Shown here piece after piece: positions 8,314 through 16,464 of a stretch of DNA of 49,083 nucleotides (positions within the stretch are counted from its first letter, which is position 1; the number at the start of each line of letters is the position of its first letter). Location of the stretch: assembly GCA_902767235.1 (NCBI GenBank), contig CACXGR010000262.1, forward strand, positions 1 to 49,083. Direction: 5' to 3'. The position numbers and the translations under genes are program-made. Below the pieces are notes generated by a model that searched no databases, was not told where the DNA came from, and saw nothing but the letters and a program-made list of their open reading frames with translations. The stretch is from an uncultured Lachnospiraceae bacterium (GTDB lineage: Bacteria > Bacillota > Clostridia > Lachnospirales > Lachnospiraceae).

Positions 8314-9531
8314 ATGGGACTGAATGCAGCGCCGACAGGGGAACGCGTCCACATCGGTTTTTTCGGGAGAAGAAACGCCGGGAAATCGAGTCTGGTCAAT
8401 GCGGTCACAGACCAGGAGATCTCCGTGGTATCGGACACCAAGGGCACCACGACGGATCCGGTGAATAAATCCATGGAGCTCCTTCCGCTGGGACCGGTGG
8501 TCATCATAGACACGCCCGGTTTCGATGATGAGGGCGCGCTGGGCGAAAAGCGCGTGCAGCGGGCCAAAAGAGTGCTCAACCGCACCGATATCGCTGTGCT
8601 CGTCGCAGACGCAGTGAGCGGTATGGGAGAGGCGGACAGGGAACTGGTCCGGCTCTTTGAAGAGAAAGAGATCCCCTATGTCGTCGTATTCAACAAGGCG
8701 GATCTGATCGGAAAGATCCCTTGCAAAGGCGCAGAAAATGCGGAACCGGGGAGAGAACCCCTTTATGTCAGCGCCCTGACCGGCGCCGGCATCCATGCAC
8801 TCAAGGAGAGACTGGCCGGCATGGGACAGACCGGCAGCCGGCATACCCCCCTTGTCGAGGATCTGGTCAGCCCATCGGAGATCGTCCTGCTGGTGATCCC
8901 CATTGACAAAGCTGCTCCTAGAGGAAGGCTGATCCTGCCGCAGCAGATGACCATCAGAGGCATACTGGACGCGGACGGGATCCCGGTCTGCGTCAAGCAG
9001 GACAGGCTTAAGGAAGTGCTGGAGAGATTCGGAGATGATCCCGCCGGCCGGCCGGGGCTTGTCATCACAGACAGCCAGGTCTTTGAGGAAGTGGCCGCCG
9101 CCGTACCGCAGAGCATACCGCTCACTTCCTTTTCTATTTTGATGGCGAGATACAAGGGATTTCTGAACGCGGCCCTGGAAGGCGTGAAGCAGATCGACGC
9201 CCTGACGGACGGGGACACGGTCCTGATCTCGGAGGGATGCACCCACCACAGGCAGTGCGGCGATATAGGGACCGCAAAGCTGCCCGCCTGGATCCAAAAG
9301 CGGACCGGGAAAAAGATCCGCTTTGAGACTTCATCGGGGACCGGATTTCCGGAGGACCTTGGAAAATATAAAATGGTCATCCACTGCGGCGGCTGCATGC
9401 TGAACGAGAGGGAGATGCGCTTTCGGATGAAATGCGCCGCGGACCAGGGTGTCCCTTTTACCAATTACGGGACGGCCATCGCCCATATGAAGGGAATCCT
9501 GGACAGAAGTACCGCGATCGTGCGGAAGTAA
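8314..9531 (+). CDS. hydF: [FeFe]-hydrogenase maturation GTPase HydF
   Basis: HydF is the scaffold on which the 2Fe subcluster of [FeFe]-hydrogenase is held before transfer to HydA. The 405-residue protein has an N-terminal Ras-like GTPase domain (P-loop GRRNAGKSS near residue 18, DTPGFDD, NKAD), a middle dimerisation domain, and the C-terminal cluster domain with the CTHH and HCGGC motifs, matching the CxH...HCxxC signature. ATG 8314 follows a near-ideal ribosome site GGAGGTGATC at 8301-8310; an in-frame GTG at 8305 lies within that site and is rejected. It lies 57 bp after the NifK-like gene and 22 bp before hydE. Confidence 0.95.
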   Translation: MGLNAAPTGERVHIGFFGRRNAGKSSLVNAVTDQEISVVSDTKGTTTDPVNKSMELLPLGPVVIIDTPGFDDEGALGEKRVQRAKRVLNRTDIAVLVADAVSGMGEADRELVRLFEEKEIPYVVVFNKADLIGKIPCKGAENAEPGREPLYVSALTGAGIHALKERLAGMGQTGSRHTPLVEDLVSPSEIVLLVIPIDKAAPRGRLILPQQMTIRGILDADGIPVCVKQDRLKEVLERFGDDPAGRPGLVITDSQVFEEVAAAVPQSIPLTSFSILMARYKGFLNAALEGVKQIDALTDGDTVLISEGCTHHRQCGDIGTAKLPAWIQKRTGKKIRFETSSGTGFPEDLGKYKMVIHCGGCMLNEREMRFRMKCAADQGVPFTNYGTAIAHMKGILDRSTAIVRK

Positions 9532-9553
9532 GACCTTTGACGGGAGGAACACG

Positions 9554-10687
9554 ATGCACGTCGAAGAACTGGTGAAAAGCCTGAGAGAGAACAGTATACT
9601 GAGCAGAGAGGAGCTGCGGCAGCTTCTGTCCGGTTACGGGGTGCTTGAGGAGAGATCTCCTGTGCGGGACGTAAAGATGTGCGAAACACTGCCGGGGGCA
9701 CGCTGCACAAAAGAGGAGTCCTTTTTATTTGAAAACGCGCGGCAGGTCCGGGAGAGATCCTACGGCAAAGATGTCTATCTGCGCGGCCTGATCGAGTTTA
9801 CCAATTACTGCCGATGCGACTGCCGCTACTGCGGGATCCGCAGGAGCAACACGGTGGCACAGAGATACCGGCTGAGCAGAGAGCAGATACTGGACTGCTG
9901 CGAAGAAGGATACGGCCTGGGCTTTCGGACTTTTGTCCTGCAGGGCGGAGAGGACATGGCTTATTCGGACGGACAGATCTGCGAGCTGGTCTCTTCCATA
10001 AAGAGCAGATACGGGGACTGCGCCGTGACGCTGTCAATAGGGGAGCGGAAAAGAGAGTCCTACCGGGCCTATTTTGACGCCGGCGCCGACCGCTATCTCC
10101 TCAGACAGGAGACTTCCGACCCCGCGCATTACCGCTATCTTCATCCCGAACAGCAGACGATCGAGAACCGAAAGAGATGTCTCTGGGATCTGAGGGAGAT
10201 CGGATACCAGGTCGGCTGCGGCATAATGACGGGCTCACCGGGGCAGACGACGGAGCACATCATTGAGGACCTGCTCTTTATGAAGGAACTGTCGCCGCAA
10301 ATGATCGGGATCGGGCCCTTTATACCGCACAAAGACACCCCATTCGCCCGGGAAAAGGCAGGTACCCTGCAGGACACGCTGATCCTGCTGGCCGTGATCA
10401 GGCTGATGATGCCGGACGTGCTCCTGCCCGCGACGACGGCGCTCGGCACGATCGATCCCCTGGGAAGGGAGAGGGGACTCTTAGCCGGCGCGAATGTGAT
10501 CATGCCCAATCTGTCGCCTGCCGGCGTCAGAGGCAAATACCTTCTCTACGACGGCAAAATATGCACCGGCGATGAGGCGGCGCAGTGCCGGATCTGTCTG
10601 GAAAAGCGGGTCGAAAGGACGGGGTACAGGGTGATCATGTCCAGGGGTGACTGCGCCGGCTTCGTCCGCAGGCAAAACAGAGAGTAA
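9554..10687 (+). CDS. hydE: [FeFe]-hydrogenase radical SAM maturase HydE
   Basis: HydE is a radical S-adenosylmethionine enzyme that acts on the organometallic iron-cysteine product of HydG during assembly of the H-cluster 2Fe unit. The 377-residue protein has the radical SAM CX3CX2C motif at Cys86, Cys90 and Cys93 (within FTNYCRCDCRYCGIRR), the VLQGGED block, and near the C-terminus a CX7CX2C motif (ICTGDEAAQCRIC) for the second cluster found in some HydE proteins. GGGAGG at 9541 precedes the start. HydG, its usual partner, is not in the window and would have to be elsewhere. Confidence 0.95.
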   Translation: MHVEELVKSLRENSILSREELRQLLSGYGVLEERSPVRDVKMCETLPGARCTKEESFLFENARQVRERSYGKDVYLRGLIEFTNYCRCDCRYCGIRRSNTVAQRYRLSREQILDCCEEGYGLGFRTFVLQGGEDMAYSDGQICELVSSIKSRYGDCAVTLSIGERKRESYRAYFDAGADRYLLRQETSDPAHYRYLHPEQQTIENRKRCLWDLREIGYQVGCGIMTGSPGQTTEHIIEDLLFMKELSPQMIGIGPFIPHKDTPFAREKAGTLQDTLILLAVIRLMMPDVLLPATTALGTIDPLGRERGLLAGANVIMPNLSPAGVRGKYLLYDGKICTGDEAAQCRICLEKRVERTGYRVIMSRGDCAGFVRRQNRE

Positions 10688-10724
10688 TCATACACAGTTC
10701 ATTCATGATCGGAGGAAAAAGCAC

Positions 10725-12089
10725 ATGGGATACAGGATCGAACATGACTCGATGGGAGAGATGATGGTGCCCGAGGAGCGCCTGTGGGGCGCACAGACGC
10801 AGAGAAGCTATCAGAATTTTAAGATCGGCACAGAGAAGATGCCGCAGGAAGTGATCAGGGCCTTTGCGGTCCTGAAATCGGCTGCCGCCATCGCCAACAA
10901 CAGGATCGGCAAACTGGACGATGAGAGATGCAAACTGATCGGAAAAGTCTGTACGGAAATCCTTGAAGGCGGCATGTATGACGAATTTCCGCTCGTGGTA
11001 TGGCAGACCGGAAGCGGCACGCAGTCCAATATGAACGTGAATGAGGTCATCGCGAACCGCGGAAATCAGATCGCGGGCCAAAAGCTTCTTCATCCGAACG
11101 ACACGGTCAATATGTCACAGAGCTCCAACGATACCTTTCCGACCGCAATGAATATTGCCGCCGTCATGTCTCTGAAAAACCGTCTTTATCCGGCCATGGA
11201 GGCACTGATCGCAGAACTCAGACGCCTGGAGAAAGAGAATGAAGGGATCGTAAAGAGCGGGAGGACTCACCTTCAGGACGCCGTCCCGATCGCCTTTTCC
11301 CAGGAGATCAGCGGATGGAGAAATATGATCGAAAAGTGCCGGGATATGATCAGGGACTCGGAAAAAGGCCTCAGAGAGCTGGCACTGGGAGGAACAGCCG
11401 TGGGAACCGGTCTGAACGCACCGGAAGGATTTGCCAAGGAAGCGGCAAAGGCAGTCTCCGAACTTACGGAAGTGGAGTTCTGTTCGGAGGAGAACAAGTT
11501 CCATGCTCTTTCCGCCAAGGACGCGATCGTATTTTCACACGGCTCTCTCAAATCGCTGGCGGCGGACCTTATGAAGATCGCCAACGATGTGCGCTGGCTC
11601 TCCAGCGGTCCCAGATGCGGTCTGGGAGAGATCCTGATCCCCGAGAACGAGCCCGGCAGTTCCATCATGCCCGGAAAGGTAAACCCCACCCAGTGCGAGG
11701 CGGTGACCATGGTGGCCGTGCAGGTCATGGGAAATGACGCCGCCGTCGGATTTGCGGCGTCCCAGGGCAATTTTCAGCTGAACGTATTCATGCCGGTCAT
11801 CATCTACAATTATCTGCAGTCGGTCAGACTGCTCGCGGACTGTATCGATTCCTTTAGGACCAACTGTGTGAGCGGCATAAGGCCCAACAGGGAAAAGATG
11901 GCCCATAATCTCCACAATTCGCTGATGCTGGTGACCGCCCTCAATCCCTACATCGGGTATGAAAATGCGGCGAAGACAGCCAAGCTGGCCTACAAGGAGA
12001 ATATTTCCCTCCGAGAGGCCTGTATACGGCTCGGTTTCCTGACGCCCGACAGATTTGACGAGGTATTTCATCCGGAAGAAATGGTCTGA
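10725..12089 (+). CDS. fumC: Class II fumarate hydratase
   Basis: Catalyses reversible hydration of fumarate to malate in the cytoplasm. The 454-residue protein follows the FumC pattern throughout: DSMGEMMVPEERLWGAQTQRS at the N-terminus, WQTGSGTQSNMNVNEV, SGRTHLQDAVP with the active-site region His, and the superfamily signature GSSIMPGKVNPTQ. The WQTGSGTQ block separates it from aspartase, which has AGAGTS there. ATG 10725 is preceded by GGAGG at 10711; the longer open frame reaches back into hydE. It follows hydE by 37 bp and may share its transcript, though no metabolic link to hydrogenase maturation is known to me. Confidence 0.93.
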   Translation: MGYRIEHDSMGEMMVPEERLWGAQTQRSYQNFKIGTEKMPQEVIRAFAVLKSAAAIANNRIGKLDDERCKLIGKVCTEILEGGMYDEFPLVVWQTGSGTQSNMNVNEVIANRGNQIAGQKLLHPNDTVNMSQSSNDTFPTAMNIAAVMSLKNRLYPAMEALIAELRRLEKENEGIVKSGRTHLQDAVPIAFSQEISGWRNMIEKCRDMIRDSEKGLRELALGGTAVGTGLNAPEGFAKEAAKAVSELTEVEFCSEENKFHALSAKDAIVFSHGSLKSLAADLMKIANDVRWLSSGPRCGLGEILIPENEPGSSIMPGKVNPTQCEAVTMVAVQVMGNDAAVGFAASQGNFQLNVFMPVIIYNYLQSVRLLADCIDSFRTNCVSGIRPNREKMAHNLHNSLMLVTALNPYIGYENAAKTAKLAYKENISLREACIRLGFLTPDRFDEVFHPEEMV

Positions 12090-12164
12090 AGACGGGAACG
12101 GCAGCCTGTGAACGGAAAAAATGAAAGAACAGCCCGGGAAATGCATGATTATGCAAAAAGTTTC

Positions 12165-12193
12165 TTGAAACAGCGCATGGAAGTGCATATAAT
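12165..12193 (+). promoter_or_regulatory. Sigma-A type promoter for the amino-acid ABC operon
   Basis: TTGAAA at 12165-12170 and a perfect TATAAT at 12188-12193 are separated by 17 bp. Transcription would start near 12200, leaving a leader of about 70 bases before the binding-protein gene. Confidence 0.75.
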
Positions 12194-12210
12194 AGACGTT
12201 GAATTTCCTG

Positions 12211-12236
12211 TATACAATAGTACAGATTGTTGTATA
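12211..12236 (+). promoter_or_regulatory. Inverted repeat in the leader, possible operator
   Basis: TATACAA at 12211-12217 and TTGTATA at 12230-12236 form a perfect 7-bp inverted repeat with a 12-base spacer. It starts about ten bases after the predicted transcription start, a common position for a repressor operator. The A/T-rich arms and long spacer fit a protein-binding site better than a stable RNA stem. The regulator is not identifiable from the window. Confidence 0.45.
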
Positions 12237-12268
12237 AAGAAGTATGGGAAGAGAACGGAGGAAAAAAT

Positions 12269-13114
12269 ATGAAAAAGTTATTAGCAATGCTGCTCACAGC
12301 AGCGGTCTCTGTCAGCCTCATTGCCTGCGGCGGTTCATCCGCACCTGCATCCGGCAGTGATTCCAAGGAAGAGACCCAGGAGGAAGCGGCACCGGCAGAG
12401 GCAGCTCAGGACGCAGTTTCGGAAGCGCTCGCAGACGGCAAGCTGGTCGTCGGTACGAACGCGGAATTCCCGCCTTTTGAGTATCTTGGCGACAACGGCG
12501 ATCCGGACGGCTTCGACATGGCGCTGATCAAGGCGATCGGTGAGAAGCTCGGCGTGGAAGTCGAGATCCAGAACATGGAGTTCGGTTCTCTGATCACTTC
12601 GATCGGATCCAAGATCGACATCGCCATTGCCGGCATGACGGTCACGGATGAGAGAAAGAACGCGGTTGATTTCTCCGACCCCTATTACGATGCTGTTCAG
12701 TATGTGATCCTGCCCGCGGATTCCGCCATCGCTGCCAAAGAAGACCTTCTCGGCAAGACCATCGGCTGCCAGCTCGGAACGACCGGCGAATACCTGATCG
12801 ACGATATCATCGCGGAAGACGGCGCGACCCAGAAGAAGTCCTATAACAAAGCAGTTGACGCTGTCAACGATCTTCTCAACGGAAGACTTGACTGTGTCAT
12901 CATCGACAGGAATCCCGCTATGGTATTCCAGTCCAACTATCCCGATCAGATCAAGCTCAGCGACGGCGCTGACTTCGGCTTCGAAGCGGAGCAGTACGCG
13001 ATCGCGATGCCCAAGGGCGACACCGCTCTGGTTGAGCAGGTCAATGCGGCGCTTGCCGAGCTCAAGAGCGACGGAACCTTCGACAAACTCGTCGAGCAGT
13101 ACATCGAGAACTAA
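12269..13114 (+). CDS. Amino-acid ABC transporter substrate-binding lipoprotein
   Basis: A 281-residue periplasmic-type binding protein anchored to the outer face of the membrane. It has a lipoprotein signal peptide ending in the lipobox LIAC, a Ser/Ala/Glu-rich linker to about residue 50, and a bacterial extracellular solute-binding family 3 domain: LVVGTNAEFPPFEY, DGFDMALIKAIGEKLG, AIAGMTVTDERKNAVDFSDPYY and GCQLGTTGEYL. The family binds polar amino acids such as glutamine, arginine or cystine; the exact substrate is not readable. ATG 12269 is supported by CGGAGG 7 bp upstream. It is first in a three-gene operon with permease and ATPase. Confidence 0.92.
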   Translation: MKKLLAMLLTAAVSVSLIACGGSSAPASGSDSKEETQEEAAPAEAAQDAVSEALADGKLVVGTNAEFPPFEYLGDNGDPDGFDMALIKAIGEKLGVEVEIQNMEFGSLITSIGSKIDIAIAGMTVTDERKNAVDFSDPYYDAVQYVILPADSAIAAKEDLLGKTIGCQLGTTGEYLIDDIIAEDGATQKKSYNKAVDAVNDLLNGRLDCVIIDRNPAMVFQSNYPDQIKLSDGADFGFEAEQYAIAMPKGDTALVEQVNAALAELKSDGTFDKLVEQYIEN

Positions 13115-13176
13115 GAGTCACCGAGGGACCACTTTATAAGAGCGGCCGCCGGCGGCGTATCATAGAAGGATGTTTC

Positions 13177-13205
13177 TGCCGGGCGGGAGTGACTCCTGCC
13201 CGGCA
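13177..13205 (+). other. Strong GC-rich hairpin after the binding-protein gene
   Basis: Arms 13177-13189 and 13193-13205 pair over 13 positions (one G-U) around a TGA loop. No T-run follows, so it is not a classical terminator. Such stems between a binding-protein gene and its permease usually protect the upstream message and give excess binding protein; that role here is inferred from position. Confidence 0.7.
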
Positions 13206-13234
13206 ATTATGTTAAACAAGCACAGGAGAAACCG

Positions 13235-13921
13235 ATGAGTGTCAGTGAATTATTCAGAATCGCCTTTATAGAAAAGGATCGCTGGAAACTGTATCTGCAG
13301 GGACTGGGGATCACGATCCAGGTATCGGTCTTCGCCGCTTTGATCGGCCTTGTGATCGGAACGGTCGCAGCCCTGATGAAGCTGCATACGAACCGAAGCG
13401 GAAAGACTACGATCCTGGGAAAGATCGCAGATGTTTATATCGATGTGATCAGAGGCACGCCCTCTGTTCTGCAGCTCATGATCATGTGGTTCATCATCAT
13501 GAAAAACTTCACGAACGGAATACTGGTAGCCAGTCTTTCCTTCGGCATCAACTCCGGCGCCTATGTGGCGGAGATCATCCGCGCGGGCATTCTGGCAGTG
13601 GATTCGGGGCAGATGGAAGCCGGCCGGTCGCTGGGCCTTTCCCGCTTCCAGACTATGCGCTACGTCGTGCTGCCGCAGGCTTTCAAGAACGCGCTGCCTC
13701 CTCTGTGCAATGAGTTCATCACGCTCCTGAAGGAGACAGCGATCGTGGGATACGTCGGAATGAGTGACCTGACCCGCGTGGCCAATCAGATCTCATCGGC
13801 TACCTATCAGGCCTTCATGCCGCTGATCGGCGCCGCCGTGATCTATCTGATCGTTGTCAAAATACTGACCATCCTGTTCGGTAATCTGGAAAGGAGGATG
13901 AGACAAGGTGATAACCGTTAA
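13235..13921 (+). CDS. Amino-acid ABC transporter permease
   Basis: The 228-residue membrane protein forms the channel of the polar amino-acid importer. It fits the His/Glu/Gln/Arg permease family: an N-terminal hydrophobic segment (GITIQVSVFAALIGLVIG), the DVIRGTPSVLQLM segment, and the cytoplasmic EAA-type loop around EAGRSLGLSRFQTMRYVVLPQA that docks on the ATPase, followed by LPPLCNEFITLLKETAIVGY. AGGAGA precedes the ATG. Its last 14 bases overlap the GTG start of the ATPase gene, so synthesis of the two is coupled. Confidence 0.93.
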   Translation: MSVSELFRIAFIEKDRWKLYLQGLGITIQVSVFAALIGLVIGTVAALMKLHTNRSGKTTILGKIADVYIDVIRGTPSVLQLMIMWFIIMKNFTNGILVASLSFGINSGAYVAEIIRAGILAVDSGQMEAGRSLGLSRFQTMRYVVLPQAFKNALPPLCNEFITLLKETAIVGYVGMSDLTRVANQISSATYQAFMPLIGAAVIYLIVVKILTILFGNLERRMRQGDNR

Positions 13922-14630
13922 AAACCTTCACAAGAGCTTTGGTGACAATGAAGTCCTCCGTGGTATCGATTATACGGTTCATGACGGGGAGAAGATCGTT
14001 GTGATCGGGCCCTCCGGCTCGGGAAAATCCACATTTCTGCGCTGCCTGAATCTCCTGGAGATCCCCACCAGCGGAGAGATATGGCTGGATGACACCCTGA
14101 TCACGGATCCGAATGTCGATATCGATAAGGTGAGGCAGAGAATGGGAATGGTGTTCCAGCACTTCAACCTCTTTGCCAACCTGACGATCATGGACAATAT
14201 CACACTGGCGCCCACAAAGCTTGGGATCATGAACAAGGAAGAGGCCAGAGAAAATGCGCTGGCACTGCTAAAGAGAGTCAATCTCTCCGACAAAGCGGAC
14301 GCCTATCCCGCGCAGCTCTCCGGCGGTCAGAAACAGAGGATCGCGATCGTGCGTTCCCTGGCCATGAATCCCGAGGTCATGCTCTTCGACGAGCCCACAT
14401 CGGCGCTGGATCCGGAGATGGTCGGTGAAGTTCTGGACGTCATGCAGGAGCTGGCAAAGGCCGGAATGACCATGGTCGTGGTCACGCATGAGATGGGATT
14501 TGCCAGAGAAGTGGGCACGAAAGTGCTGTTCGTAGATGAAGGGGTCATCAAAGAAGAGAATACGCCCGCTGAATTCTTTGACAATCCCAAGGATCCCAGA
14601 CTTCAGGACTTTTTGAGCAAAGTCCTTTGA
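13908..14630 (+). CDS. Amino-acid ABC transporter ATP-binding protein
   Basis: The 240-residue ATPase drives the importer. It has Walker A GPSGSGKST near residue 32, Q-loop region MVFQHFNLF, signature LSGGQKQR near residue 136, Walker B VMLFDEPTSALDPE and the H-loop THEMGF, all standard for the polar amino-acid uptake family. Translation begins at GTG 13908, placed 10 bases after AGGAGG at 13892 and inside the 3' end of the permease gene. A clear rho-independent terminator follows 78 bp after the stop. Confidence 0.95.
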   Translation: MITVKNLHKSFGDNEVLRGIDYTVHDGEKIVVIGPSGSGKSTFLRCLNLLEIPTSGEIWLDDTLITDPNVDIDKVRQRMGMVFQHFNLFANLTIMDNITLAPTKLGIMNKEEARENALALLKRVNLSDKADAYPAQLSGGQKQRIAIVRSLAMNPEVMLFDEPTSALDPEMVGEVLDVMQELAKAGMTMVVVTHEMGFAREVGTKVLFVDEGVIKEENTPAEFFDNPKDPRLQDFLSKVL

Positions 14631-14707
14631 CGGGCGTCCAAAAGGGCAGTGAAGAAGAAGCCGCACCGGATACAGGCCGGCTCCGGCAGATGCAAAAAGT
14701 GATCAGA

Positions 14708-14755
14708 AACGCCCCGACGAGGCAGATATTTTTGTCGTCGGGGCGTTTTATTTGT
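14708..14755 (+). terminator. Rho-independent terminator of the ABC transporter operon
   Basis: A 13-bp perfect stem, AACGCCCCGACGA at 14708-14720 and its complement at 14735-14747, is followed by TTATTTGTT. The end of the T-rich tail touches the -35 box of the next promoter. Confidence 0.9.
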
Positions 14756-14783
14756 TGTCATCCAAATTGAAGTAGGGTAAAAT
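14755..14783 (+). promoter_or_regulatory. Sigma-A type promoter for the hisC-like gene
   Basis: TTGTCA at 14755-14760 and TAAAAT at 14778-14783 are separated by 17 bp, each matching consensus at five of six positions. Transcription would start near 14790, about 30 bases before the gene. Confidence 0.7.
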
Positions 14784-14820
14784 ACGCTGGGGATATTTGT
14801 AAGGACAAAGGAGGAACATG

Positions 14821-15900
14821 ATGTCCTGGGAGAAAAAAGTCAGAAAGACAGTACCTTATACGGCGGGTGAACAGCCCAAAGACAAGAACATTATCAAACT
14901 CAACACCAACGAATGCCCCTATCCGCCGGCGCCCGGCGTAAAGAAGGCTATGGAGGAGCTGATGGCGCATACGGATGACCTGCGCCTCTATCCGGATATG
15001 AACGCCTCGATGCTGGTGGACGCGCTGGCTGAGCACTACGGGATCGACAGCAGCAGGATCTTTGTCGGCGTGGGCTCCGATGACGTGCTGGCCCTGTGTT
15101 TTCTCACGTTTTTTACGAACGGCGATCCCATCCTCTTTCCGGAGATCACATACAGTTTTTATCCCGTGTGGGCAGAGCTGTACGGGATCGACTACAAGCA
15201 GATCCCGCTGACCAGTGAGCTCACGATCGATTCCTATGAGTATATCCCGCGGCTGACGAAGATGAAGAACGGAGGCGTCATATTCCCCAATCCGAATGCG
15301 CCCACAGGCGTGGAAGAGCCGCTCAGCATCATTGAGCGGATCGTCAAGGGCAATCCCGACAGCGTAGTGATCGTGGACGAGGCCTATATAGATTTCGGCG
15401 GGACGAGCGCGCTGCCCCTGATCGACAAATACGACAACCTGCTCATCGTGCAGACCTTCTCCAAATCACGGTCCATGGCCGGACTCAGGGTAGGATTTGC
15501 CATGGGGAGCGAGAAGCTGATCGGTTACCTGAAGGACGTCAAATTTTCTTTCAACTCCTACACGATGAATCTTCCCTCGATCCTTCTGGGAACGGCGGCC
15601 GTAAAGGACAGGGAATATTTTGAACAGACGACCGGGAAGATCGTGGATACGAGAGAGCGCTTCAAGAAGAAGCTGAACGAGATGGGATTCATATTCCCTG
15701 ATTCCAAAGCCAATTTTGTCTTTGCCTGTCATCCGGACTTCTCGGGCGAGTATCTGTTTACAGAACTCAGAAAAAGAAACATAGTGGTGAGACACTGGAA
15801 CAAGCCGCTGATCAGTGAGTATCTCAGGATCACGATCGGCACGGACGAGCAGATGGACGCCGTGGCGGAAGCGCTCCGGGAGATCACAGCAGCAAATTGA
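14821..15900 (+). CDS. hisC: Histidinol-phosphate aminotransferase-like PLP enzyme
   Basis: A fold-type I aminotransferase of 359 residues. It has the HisC pattern IKLNTNECPYPPAPGV near the N-terminus, the LRLYPDMNA segment, FPNPNAPTG in the substrate pocket, VVIVDEAYIDF with the PLP-contacting Asp and Tyr, and TFSKSRSMAGLRVGFA with the Schiff-base lysine. ATG 14821 has AGGAGG 6 bp upstream; another ATG three bases earlier is too close to that site. No other histidine genes are nearby, so a role with other aromatic or aliphatic amino acids is possible. The gene starts a new transcript and is followed 15 bp later by a membrane exporter gene. Confidence 0.85.
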   Translation: MSWEKKVRKTVPYTAGEQPKDKNIIKLNTNECPYPPAPGVKKAMEELMAHTDDLRLYPDMNASMLVDALAEHYGIDSSRIFVGVGSDDVLALCFLTFFTNGDPILFPEITYSFYPVWAELYGIDYKQIPLTSELTIDSYEYIPRLTKMKNGGVIFPNPNAPTGVEEPLSIIERIVKGNPDSVVIVDEAYIDFGGTSALPLIDKYDNLLIVQTFSKSRSMAGLRVGFAMGSEKLIGYLKDVKFSFNSYTMNLPSILLGTAAVKDREYFEQTTGKIVDTRERFKKKLNEMGFIFPDSKANFVFACHPDFSGEYLFTELRKRNIVVRHWNKPLISEYLRITIGTDEQMDAVAEALREITAAN

Positions 15901-15915
15901 GTAAGGAAGACAGTA

Positions 15916-16413
15916 ATGGAAAGTTTAGCAGCATGGTTTGCAGCACACCTGGGTAAATATATCTCCGCGAAGGCAGTGGTGTTCCTGGTATCTCTGATGC
16001 CGATCCTGGAGTGCCGCGGCGGACTGATCGTGGCGTCCCTTCTGGGCGTCAATATCGTGGAGGCGATCCCGATCTGCGTGATCGGCAATTTCCTGCCGAT
16101 CCCTTTTATCCTTTTGTTCATCAAGAGGATCTTCAAATGGCTGAAAAAATTCGAACCGACGGAAAAGGTAGTCACGAAACTCGAAGACCGCGCCATGAAC
16201 AAGAGTGATGCGCTGGAAAACGGAGAGTTCATCGGGCTGATGCTCTTTGTGGGGATTCCCCTGCCGGGCACCGGCGGCTGGACCGGGTCGCTGATCGCAG
16301 CGCTTTTGGATGTGGAGTTCAAAAAAGCCCTTGTGGCAGAGATACTGGGGATATTGATCGCAACGGTGATCATGTCCATCGTCTCTTACGGACTGCTCGC
16401 GCAGATCCTGTGA
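15916..16413 (+). CDS. Small multidrug export family membrane protein (COG2426)
   Basis: A 165-residue integral membrane protein with hydrophobic segments near residues 15-45, 48-70, 105-125 and 138-162. The motif LMPILECRGGLIVA near residue 27 and the FVGIPLPGTGGWTGSLIA segment near residue 110 mark the putative small multi-drug export family. The family name is a legacy annotation; the transported substrate is not established. AAGGAAGACAGTA precedes the ATG. It is closely spaced after the aminotransferase and probably co-transcribed. Confidence 0.82.
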   Translation: MESLAAWFAAHLGKYISAKAVVFLVSLMPILECRGGLIVASLLGVNIVEAIPICVIGNFLPIPFILLFIKRIFKWLKKFEPTEKVVTKLEDRAMNKSDALENGEFIGLMLFVGIPLPGTGGWTGSLIAALLDVEFKKALVAEILGILIATVIMSIVSYGLLAQIL

Positions 16414-16464
16414 GCGGCGTGACTGCAGGTTTTGGCGGCATATAACAGAAAGACGGAATTACTT

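Noticed and set aside
10725..12089. Aspartate ammonia-lyase as the superfamily member beside hydE
   Set aside because: The WQTGSGTQSNMN block is that of fumarase; aspartases read AGAGTS at the same place.
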